From contig NC_020167.2 of assembly GCF_000224145.3 (NCBI RefSeq), forward strand, positions 5,647,647 to 5,711,646: a DNA stretch of 64,000 nt, written 5' to 3'. Origin of the DNA: Ciona intestinalis. Lineage: Eukaryota > Chordata > Ascidiacea > Phlebobranchia > Cionidae. Below the pieces are notes generated by a model. The model saw only the letters and a program-made list of their open reading frames with translations. It ran no database searches and was not told the origin of the DNA. Made by a program: the position numbers and the translations under genes. This document shows, piece after piece, positions 13,365 to 25,300 of this stretch. The number at the start of each line of letters is the position of its first letter. Position 1 is the stretch's first letter.

Positions 13365-16160
13365 AACTTCTTCAATTTCACTTCAAATGTGGTCGTTAAC
13401 ACCTTTACTAGAGAATTAAGAAAAATCGCACAGTTAAGTAGTATCGAGTTCAAAGAGTGAAGATTTTGCATTGTGGTTGTATAATACCCGTATCTGGTGC
13501 ACCACTGTAGCGAGCAGAGTTAGACGGTGACGCAACCAGGGTGAAAATCGATCCGCAGTCACCGGTTTTACTGCGGCGGCGGTTAAAGTGAAACCTATTC
13601 TCGGTCGTTTGAAGAAATTTACGACAAGCCGAACAAGAGCTTATAAAAACGCAAACTACCAGCTGCGCTCGTCAACTTTGCCTCCTGAACTTGCCTTCTC
13701 GGTTGGGCAGCGACCAGGAGCAACGATTGAAAAACTATTATAAAGTTTTTCACAATTTTAATCGGAAGGTCTGGTTACATTTTTTTTTGCTTTTTTAAAA
13801 TGCCATTTCGATGTCCTGCTATTTAAGTTTCAACAAGCTTCTGAAACAACTGTTTTTTTTTTCTTTAACCATAAGAAAACTCCTATAATAAACATGCTGC
13901 AAACAAATGCTGCGCTAAATTTTAACGTTTAAATCTGTATCTGGTTACCTTTTTCCAGATACACCCTCAAAAGGCTCGCGTATTTGTTAACACAGGAAAG
14001 CACGGTCGCCGCATAAGTGTAATAATATCTACCCGAGACGGCTCTACCCTTTTATTTTAGTGTTTCCATATTTGAACCACGGCTGATACTCTGAGTGAAG
14101 CAGTTTTATAGTTTGGAAACACTGTTGATATGTAAGTACACGGTACATTGGAAATGAAAGGCTTCAAACGGTGAAATCGCTTGCTTGTATTGTAAACCAG
14201 GCTTTTTTAAAACCTTCCGTTTATTTCGGAAGCATAAATTGCAGACAAAGTGTTAAAAAGAAGCTGCAAATATTGAGAATTTGATTTACCACAAAACTGG
14301 TACACTGTTTGCCAAATTTGAAAAAACACACAAAATATCGTGGGATTTGCTTTGATAAATGGGTTAGAATTAGTAAGTAACTCATCTTTAAGATTAAGGG
14401 TAAGCTTACTACTGCAAATGGGTCAGAATTCAAAGTCCAATTGACCTTCTGCCCCCTGCAGTGACCTTTAACCCCAAGTCACGTGTTACTGCCCTATTGA
14501 GTGGACACACGATACTGCGGTCAAGAAACTAAAACCGCATTCAGTAAATTACTGAAAAATTTAATCACGTAAAAAAAAAGATTCGTTCTCCTAAATATAT
14601 TAAGTAATGTAAAACGGGGTAATTTTTAATTCTGTGTTATTTCTCGTGCTAGACTGTTTTGCTGGTAAATATGGCGTCTGAAAACCAAAAATCTCCACTT
14701 GTCTTTATATATAGCTGTCATAACTGTATGGGTAAATTATAAAGTTTAAAAACTACAATTGCCAAAATACGAGAATGTCGGCCAAAAGAATTAACCCTAA
14801 ACATTTATTTAATTAGAATATTTAAATTTATAAACACATTGGTCACTGCACGGGTCTGCGTAAGGTATACTGACGGCATCAAGTCGTATCGGCTTCCATT
14901 TTTCATTAAGCGTTGTTGACCGCGAGGCAATTTGGAAGCGGCGTTATCAATCGGCACTTTAACGTGCAACAAAGGTTCATAAAGAATCTATTTTTCAACG
15001 CGCAAAAGGAACGTCTAGCCATTCTCAATAAGCAGCATTCAGGTGGTAATCTAGGTAGCGCACATCGACCAGGAAATAACATAGGCCGCGGCGACTCACA
15101 GACGCCGAAAAAAAGCGGACAAAGTTTATGACAGACTGCGCGTAAAAACGGTTGCCGATATAGAGCCTAAGTGGCAGCAAGTGTCGAGGTGTTTAAACTA
15201 GGCCAATGTCAGCCCCCTTTATCTTAAACACTTAACATATATATCAGAGCAAATTCCAAACGTGGAAATGGGTAATTTATTAAAATATAATTGAATCCTG
15301 GCTGGATCGTATGTTACAAAGGTCTTATTTGCTTGTATCGAACGCAAACCTGTACAAGTTTAAAACAATAGCAGCAAACTCCCACTTTTCGAGCAAATAT
15401 AGGTTTACCGGAATAATGACGTGAAATGCGGTTTGTAGGTTCCTCGCTCAAGCTGTTGTACCAACAGAACTAAGGTTGAAGGGTCGTACACCAATCTTCC
15501 AATGAGCAATGTTTGGATTTCATAGAAATCTTATAAACGGGTAATATCCTGAGTGCGGGGACCGCAGACAAGGTGCAACCACAAGCGAGATGGTTATTAT
15601 ACTTCGTAATCGGTTTCCGAGGCAGGGGTTTGAATATACATTTAGGAAATTAACGCCGCCTGAAATGTCATCGGTTAGACGACACCGGTGGGTTAAAATA
15701 ACAAATCATTTTCATTGTAACATGTAGTAACCAAATTGGCTGGCAAATAATAAATCGCACTAGAAACGAACTGGTTTTACTGAAATATGCAAACTGCTCT
15801 TAATTATCTTGTTTCAGCATTGCTAATATTGGCAAGATAGGTGTACGAAGCCCTTGGAAAGATTTTATAAACAGTCGGCGATAAATTGTTGAAGTACTTG
15901 TTAGGAAAAGCTCTTCAAACGTGGAGTGTTCTATCATACAAAGCACACACGTCAATATAGGGGGGTTACCAAACCTATGGAATTTCTTGATTGCAAAGGT
16001 ATTCAAACAAAATACATGATTCAGACACTTCAGAAGTTAATTGACGTTCTTGACTACAACCTCACGCGGTCTAGTACCCTCACAACCCCCTGTGAGGTCC
16101 AATTTCGCCACAGCTACGCATATTTCAATGAACATCACTGTAATTACTGATAAACCCAAT
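13365..16160. other. Non-coding, probable intron
   Basis: No exon recognised on either strand. It lies 3' of the last identified exon of the PH-domain gene on the minus strand and is probably its intron. The remaining exons of that gene were not found. Confidence 0.4.
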
Positions 16161-16170
16161 TCTATCATCT

Positions 16171-16325
16171 TAGCAGACACATTAGTGTAGACAGAGAATT
16201 TGTAAAGCTAAACAAGTATGTAGATAATAAATACTTTAATAGTGTTTAGATTTGATCTCAATTATTTTAGCACACACATTATTATAGAGATTTGGTAAAG
16301 AGAAACAAGTATGTGGGCGACTAAC
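16171..16325. repeat. Diverged tandem duplication next to a splice donor
   Basis: Two imperfect copies, from about 16170 and 16268, share the order TTAGCA-CACATTA, a GTAAAG block and AACAAGTATGT. The second copy abuts the donor of the exon at 16326-16413. The offset is about 98 bp. Confidence 0.55.
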
Positions 16326-19300
16326 CTGGCGTAATTTCGAAGGTGTACTTGTTCGAGTCCTTCGCTTTTGCCGGCAAGACGTTAACTTTCGATCCCAGAA
16401 GCGGTATGGTGCCCTGCATTGAAAACCGATTTGTGACAAAGAATCAGCCAACGCGACTCTTTAATACTTAGCCGCAAACGACGAAGTGCAAAAAGAATTT
16501 ATGGCGACATTTAACCCGCATACATGTACACAAGGTAGAACGTTGCCACTCTATATATAAAACTTACACGTTTATAGTATAGTAGGATAGGGGGAGACGG
16601 GACACCTTTAGCACATAATAACCAAATATCCTGATCGTATTTTACACAAATATCAACGGTCTATGGGAGTCGTGAGGATACGGTTTTATAATTCATTGAA
16701 TGTTTCTTGTTTACTACCAAATAGAATAAAAAAAAAACAGAATAAAAAATGTCCCATCTTACGCCACCCTACTTTATATACCCGGCAAAGTAAAATATTG
16801 CTTTAAACTTACCAAGTGCTTGCTTTCCGGGTCTTTGTAATAATGTAGCGAATCCCCCTTCACCACAAACCAGCGTTCGGACCAGTTCTTAAAATTGTTA
16901 CTGCCGAGCTTTTTTAAATATCCACTCTTCAGCCCCTCCTGGTGGCTGCTACTCGGGCTACCTTTATGTCCGGTAGGTAGTGTAGAAGAGTTTTCTTGGA
17001 GCGGCGAGAGCTTGTAATCTTCCCCGTGGCCGTTTGAAGAAGGACTATTGCTGAGGTTCGCGCTGTCGATACTTTTTCCACTTCCAGTTCTGCAAAGACA
17101 AAGGAATGTAAGCAAAAATGCTAATAGAAAGTAATAATTACTCGAAAGATTTTATTAATCAACGATAATGCGTTGTGTGAATGGTGTTAAACGGTCACTT
17201 CGGAAGTGTTAAAATAACATTGTGTAAAATTAAAATCCTCCTTTGAAAATACCCATCTCCGCCTTTCAGTGTACCACAACACATAGGGAGTGTAGCACTT
17301 AGTTAACCATGCATAATGTATGCACGTGATGCCATTACACATTGGGGATAATTAATCGCGAAGCTCTTCAAGCTGTCACTCAGCTGGCGCATGCATTGTT
17401 GATCCCATAGCGGAAGACAGCAAATAATATAAAAAGACTACAGCAATTATAAAGAAGTCATACAGGTACAAAACTATTTTAGTAGAAGCAACCAAAGTGA
17501 GTACGATGAATCATTTTAACTCGTGATTATAATTACAACACATATGTAATAACCAGTGTCATTCACGGGTAACAAATATAGCTCCGTTTGCGACACTGTA
17601 AAACCAGTTAAGCGTATTCATCGGCACTGGGGATTATAGGAGTAACGTACAAGTGAAACTAATACACAGAGGGAGAGTTTCTCTTACGTCATCGGGCCGG
17701 GATTGTGGTCAGATGGGAATTTGTGGCAATGAGAATACTCGGTTGGGAATTGGAAGTTTAATACGTAATAGCGGCGATGAAATCTCGCCAACGTTAATGT
17801 AAGACATCAAAGGTACAACGGCCTGGCAGCGGAACTAGCTATATGCTCTCAAATATTGCCCAGTAAAAGAACTCGCGGATTGAACTGTATTCTGTATATA
17901 GGAGGGTGGGGAAAATGGGACACCTTTTGCGTTATTAAATGTTGGAAACATGATCAGGATATTTGGATAGTAGGTACTAAAGGTGTCCCATCTTCCCCAC
18001 CACACTAATACTATACAAATAAATAATTACATGACCAGAAAACATAGGTGTCCTTTCCATAATAAACCAGGTTAAACAACTCTTCATCATTGAATCAAAT
18101 TAAAATTATTCATTCCAAACATTAAACCAAGTAAACCACATCAAATTCGCTATGTATATGAACAAGATGTCCTTATAACGGTTTCCGTACAACTCAGAAC
18201 CACCCAGTATAGCACCCAATATTCGTATCTTACCGATCGTCTAAAATAAACTATACGTAAACCACATCGAATGTGCCGTGTATATGAACAAGAGGTATAT
18301 AATAACTATTTCCACCATGTACACAACCCTGCACGTCCAATATTCTCCTCTTACCGCTCATCTAAACTGCTTGATCGACGCTTTTCCACGGCTGACATTG
18401 GCCGCCTCTTCGGTGAGACGATTGGGGAACGCGGGAACACAGAGTCCGACAAACCCGGGGTGTCCGACACAGACTCGAAGGAGAATTCCGCGGTGTCGGA
18501 ACCCTCGCTACACCGATCTGTAGACCGAAGTTTTCCAGTGGCCATTGATAATCTCCGCGTATATTTCTCAACGCGTTGTTTCATGGACTGTCGGCCCTTC
18601 TTGAATCGCATGGATGGCCCGGACATTGTGTCGTTGTTCATTTAATTTGGCAAGTTAGAAGAATTCCTCAGTTTGCCAAGTCGCTCTTAGACTTTGTTCC
18701 AAATAAAAAACTCAATATTCCAAAGCAAGTAACATTGAACCAAATACAGCACGTTGTCGGTCATTCTTTTTAGACTTACACCTAATCTGTGTCATTTTAC
18801 AAAATATACAAATAAATAAAACAAAATCATACACAGAATTAAACAACTTGACTTCTGCACATTTGACAGCCGTGCCCATTAGCGTGAAATCGGTTAATTA
18901 AGTCAGATTGACAACGCGGGTGATCCAGCTAACGCGCTCTAATTAATTCGCTCTGGTTGCGATTCGAACAATGCTAAGTTGTTATTGTCGACGTCATAAA
19001 TAGTGATTGTACAGCGTTAGTATCGACCGCACTCTAAAGTTTGTGTTCCAAGCAGGAAAACGTGTCCCTCCCCCACAGTGTTATGTTACCATAATCTCAC
19101 GTGCCCAATAAAATAATGCAGTACACAAACATGTTTCGAATTACGGATGACGTCAAAATATTTAAAACCGTTGGACCACGCATTAAAACAACACCATACA
19201 GAAACCAATACTAGGCCATATACCCCTTTTCATCGTCAGTTCTTATGACTTACAGCTATGAATCATTACATATGTCGAAGTTAGTCAGCTTAATACGTGA

Positions 19301-22300
19301 GGAATTGCAACCAGCGTCAGCGAAGGAATAGCGGAAACTGGTTCGAATCATTAAGTATCTACGCTCCAAGAATCTGGGCTCGAAACCTAAATTTGATTGA
19401 CGCAGTTGTTACATAAACAAGGACGATGCAAACTCTCAAATTTATGTCACAAACTGACTGCAGCAATACTCTTTCTTCTGTTTTCTGTCATGTATAAAAC
19501 TGACTGTATAGCAACAATACACGTTCTGTTGTTTTCTGTTAAGTATGAGGCTGACTGTAGCAATACCTATACTGTTGTTCTAACTTGCAGTTCTGTGTTA
19601 AACAATCATTACTGCTGTATCACGCTGTGCCTTTCTGTTCGGTCAAAGCACAACTTGTAAAGTGGAGTGCTGATAGCGAACGTCATGCGATCTGTCGAAG
19701 TGATGACAGGCAAAGCTGGAGTTGTAACTTAAAGCAACAAACTGTAATGCTGCTACATATTGGTAATAAACAATGCAGTCTTACATGATGCCTTCTTTAA
19801 CTTATCTAAATCAACATATAATAATAACTTAACTTGTCTCTTCGATTACGGTAGCTAAGTTTCAAAAATATGAAAAGACAGGATATATTGTGACAAAACA
19901 ACTGTTGTTAAATATCTTATGTTATATTTTACTGACATGGTAACTTTTGGCTGACAATTTTAAAATAAAAGCAATATGCTATGCTGTGTCGAATCCACTG
20001 AGCGTATAACATGAAATGAGAATACTGATAAGCCTATGAATGAATTCTGAAAGAGCTGCGAGGAAATTCGGAGTAATCTATAAAACCGCAGCACTCCCGC
20101 AGAATTATACACTCAAATGTCGTCTGCATTAAAACGAACTGACCCTTAAAATTAACACTCTGAGTTGTTTAATGAATTGAAATCCTTTATGGTTACGATT
20201 AGTTCTCAATAATCCGATTAGTTGGCAATATGTTTATAAATAACTACGCTGGTAGATTTGTTAAGAGCCTATAGTACTGTGGGGTAAGGTAGAACATCTT
20301 TAGCAAATAATGTTTAAATATCTAAATAACCTGATTGTGTTTTAAACAATTAACAGAATCTATCGGAGTCGTGAGATACGGTTTTATAATTTTTTGAAAG
20401 TTCTTTGTTTACTACCAAATGGGACGAGAAAATAGAGAGAAAACATGTACCATCTCCCCCCACACTACTATATGCAGTCAGTACTAGAAATAGTTTAACT
20501 AAGAGCTCTAAGACGACAATTCTACACAATAGAATCGTCTATATTGGCGTGGGTTTGTTGCAACACTAACCGCCATCGCTGATTTCCGGCAATATGGTAT
20601 AACAAAGTTGGGCTCTCACATGGGAATCGCTGCTATATTCTACTATCTAGCTTATATTCTATATTTTATCTAGAAGTTCATGTTTTTATTGGCTGAGACG
20701 AAAGCTAAAAGCAGTTTCGAAGAATACACATTGCTTAAACCTTCAGCTTTTAACGCTTTTTCCTTTTTAATTAAAATTCCATAAAAACGTCGCTCGCTGT
20801 CCAACACAATTAGCCTCCTAAACGCAACCAGATAGAGAATGACGCACCCGTGCAAAAAAATCGAAACTTAGCTTCTAGTCGCCGAAATTCGGTGAAGTTT
20901 TGCAACAAAACCAACTATTCGAAAATCGTTCATAGAAACTGGGACAACCGAAGCGCTTATGCGTATACAACGTATACAGTGAACTTTTAAGTGCACCGAA
21001 AAGTTTCTGACGCGCAAATAGGCACATTTTATAGATCTGACACTCAACTGCGCATGATATATAAGCGATACCTCATAACTCAGATGTTATGTAGTAGGGT
21101 GGCTGGAGGAACACCTTTCATTCTATTTTCTCGCTCAATTCGGTAATACACAAGGAATATTCACGACTCTAATATAGCGTTGTTTTGTTTAAAAAACGAT
21201 TAGAATATTTAGATATTATGTGCTAAAGGTGTTCTGACTTTCCCCCACTACATACATATACAATGCGTCACAACCCATATGACTGCTGCGTAATACTTTA
21301 AACTTTTTTAAAGGTTTATCAAATGACCCTAACATAATTGCACTATCAGCGTAACTTGAACCAATATAATACAATCTCTCATACAAGGAATGCAATTAAA
21401 GAAAAACCTACAATACTTAAGCAGTTAAAAGATCATTTTATTACACGTTGCCCTCAACTGTACCGTTGCGCTGCTCAAAATAAAGAAAATCGTTACACCA
21501 GCTAACACAACGGTGCGAATATACGAACCACTGAAAGTTGACTTATAACAGCAACCAACGGCGTATGAGTTACTGAAATTCAGTAACAGGCAACAGCTTC
21601 ACTATGATTTCCTGTTATACGTAATAATACTTGACTCATCCTCCTTCGATGTGGAACAACTGTGCTCTATATTGCCACCATACGGAAGAAAAATACCATC
21701 AAAAACAATAAAAAAAAAACTGGTAAAAAATATTTTATCAGCTTTCTTCAAAAAACAACTTGATTTATTCGAAACTAAATACTTCTGCGTTGCCTGAAAG
21801 TGTTGTGGGGCAATCCCCACGTGCACTTTAAAACTCTTTTTTCAAATCAGGGCCTTCGTCAAACTAATCAATACAATAAATTATTCACCTACTCTTATTA
21901 TTACACGATACGCAAGAAATTCAATCCAACCGAAAAGCGAGACTGGATACAAACTAATCGATGTATGTGGCATATACAGTGTTGTACTCAACACAAATTG
22001 TCCTGCTGGGCGAAAGAATATAGCCAGCAAACCAATGCAATATTTAAGGAGAGGTGACAGAAAAACAAAATGGGTAAATTGTTACAAAAATGAAGTCATT
22101 TAATTTTAAGTCTCTTTCCAAGTAAAACCTGCTTTTCTTTATAATGAAGTATAGCATTGAATAGATACGGGTATATTATCATACCGATATAACATGATAA
22201 TGGGAATTTATAATTATCACGATGCAGAAAATCCCCTATGTGTAATTCCTGGCGCAGTAAACCATATATCACGTGCTATGCTCATATAGAGGCCTCTTAG

Positions 22301-25300
22301 GAGCAGTAAAGCTAACTCACGCATAGACAACATGTAATTAGTGATTAATCAAACGGACCAGTCACGTTGGCTATGTATTGCACAATTGTTTGCTTTATTT
22401 TGAAGTATGCGAAACAACGTGTTAATATAAACAGAGCATATTATCACTGCTGTATTGTAGCTTTTATATTGACGCAGGAAAGTGGTTGAATTTTTAATCG
22501 TTACCGGTTCGCACACATTAGTATTGCCATGGGCCCATGGACATAAAGTTCTGTGGGGGAAGCTGGGACACCTTAAGCACAAAATATTAAAATATCCGGA
22601 TCGTGTTTTAAACAATTAACAACGGTCTATATAGAAGTCGTGAGGATACGTTTTTTTAATTCTTTGAATGTTCTTTGTCCACCACCTAATATGACAAGAA
22701 AATAGAATAAAAAATGTCCCATCTCCCCCACCCTACTAAGTATGTTCTTGTAACTTTAAATCCTGCAAACAATTGGCATATTTGCAGCACCCCAAGGACA
22801 CAATTCGAGCAAAAAATACTTTAGGCACTCTCACTGGGATTAGGTTGGAAAGGGCTTGCCATTTAGTTTATAAGAGTTGGAGAGGTTATCGAAACAATAG
22901 TGGTGGACTTGACTTTACAATACATTCAATTTCAATTTTAGGTATGTGTTCAAGGCGTATGTGTCACTAGGCAAGAAACTTAGCGACAATTGCCTCAACC
23001 AACTGGTCACTAATAGGTTGTCAAAACAAAAGTGTGTTAGAACGACCGTCGCTTTCCGACCACGCAAGGATAAAGTAAGTTACACATTAGTGATTAAAGT
23101 ATAACGAAGACTAGAAAAACAACACATTTAACCGCAGTAGATTTATCTCAAGTGAAACAATAACTTTTGATAAGCAAACATGACCACTTGTACATTTTAC
23201 TCCCCACAACATCACACCAGCGGGCAAACTATACAAATGCTATACTATAACTGTACAAATGCTATATACTATACGAGTAAGGAGGTAATTTAAACGAAGG
23301 TCATGCTTGCAACGAACAGAGTTCTTCAATAGTATTGAAATAATAAAAACCATTAAATGGTTTGTTGTTTAAAACTATATGGTAAAGGATGGGGAAACAT
23401 GGGACACCTTTTTGTTCTATTTTTTGTCCCATTTGGTGGTAAACAAAGAACATTCAAAAAAATATAAAAACCGTGTTCTCACGACCACCAGCTAGGTACC
23501 GTTTTAAATTATTTAAAACACGATCAAGATATTTGGATAATATGTGCTAAGGTGTCCAGTCTCCCCCATCCTACAAAATAATCAAACTTACACAATCACT
23601 ACAAGCACCGTGTTGTTAAGGCATCTGGTGACAAGAACAATGCGTATATAGCAACGTATTTCCAACGACGTACTTCCCGAACACGCTTGTTGTTTGGTTA
23701 TAACAAGACATCTATATGTTGCAGGATTATTTATATATTAAAACGTCCTGCTGGTTAATCCTACGCTTCCTATTCCGTTACCAATATAAATAATGATGAC
23801 TGATAAATGAACATATACCCCTGAATCATCGTCAACTAATTCCAGCAAGACCGTTTGACACAAAAGACAAAACGAGAGGTTTATATAGTACCGTGGGGTA
23901 AGACGGGACACCTTTTGCACATAATATCCAAATATGCTGATCGTGTTTTAAACAGTTACCAACGTCTATGGAATTCGCGAGGATACGGTTTTACAGTTTT
24001 TTTAATGTTCTTCGTTTACTTCCAAATGGGACGATAAAATAGAATAAAAAGGTGTTCCATCTTACCCCACTCTACCATACGACGATATATCTAAAAGTAT
24101 ATTGTCGCTTCGCACACCCTGCTACCCGTACCAAATACACTAATACAGCAACCATATTATGAATTTCGAATTTTTGTCAAAATTACAATACAAGTGCACA
24201 ATGGATTATGCAAACAAGGGGCTTGTGTTAGTTGAAAACGTAATCATCTTTATAGACATTTTGTCGAAGGGTATAAATAATTAATGTGTCGCCGAGTGGA
24301 TCAAACTCGAACTCTTGGACCGTGAATCAACAGACGAAAGGTCTGGCCCGGGTAAAATAATAAGGTATAGCTAGTTCAGCCAGGTTAAATATGATTTATG
24401 TTATGTTGTGGTATCCGATTATACAATATCTAATGTAAATACAAAATTCGTTTTACCTTTTTGATTTCCCAGGCCTTTGAAACTTGCGCAATTTCATTTC
24501 AACATAGGTGTCGACATGCTGTACACTTAAACTACACTACAGAGTGCGCCCGTTTAAATGTGATGGTATTTAACTAAGCGTTTAATTCGTTGAAACATGC
24601 GCTTAACGTGACCGACCAGTTAAAGCGTAGCTTACTTTACTATACAGCTTGGTTACTCTGTAGCACTTGTCCAGTTTAAGGGGTTTCAATTGCTACTAAG
24701 TGTGCGATGCGCCAACGTTGCTAGTGGGGATAAGTAAACACAAGACGAAGGCTGCTTAAAATTCAATTTAAAATACTAGGCTCCCACGTCACAGTTACCA
24801 AAAAAAATCCGAACCAAGAATAATTTGATAAAACCAAAAGAGTTGTGTCAAAAACTTCAATCAATAAACTTAAATATGTATTCTTACTAATACACATCAT
24901 TACAAACAGCAAAACATAGAAATTCTGTCTTCTATACGGGGGTATTGTACGTTTGTACCTTTTGTCACGCAAACGAAAACCGAAACTGTCAAACTGCTGT
25001 CTAATGCCTTTCGTACGGCTCTTTTACTACAGTTTAGTCTCTCTATATATATATGTAATCTCGTTTATATTATGCATATGTTACCGTCGGTATACTTGAA
25101 ACATATTGACAAACCATAATAAAAACGAGCGAAGAGCATTCATTATTCTAAAATGTGTTACATTAAACTTACTTCGTAAACCTTGGCAGACTCATTGAGG
25201 TTCCCTTTACATCCTTGAACCGCATGCTCTTCTGCTTTAATTTCTTCAATTGACCAGAAGCACTTCCAGCAGCAGCGTCCCAAAGCGCCCCTACTTTATC

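Noticed and set aside
16350..16361. GTTCGAGTCC, a perfect pol III B box, suggesting a tRNA gene
   Set aside because: It lies inside the PH-domain exon 16326-16413. No A box or acceptor stem can be formed around it.
24281..24360. CGCCGAGTGGATCA, similar to the start of a Leu/Ser tRNA
   Set aside because: No T arm or B box at the right distance and no acceptor-stem pairing.
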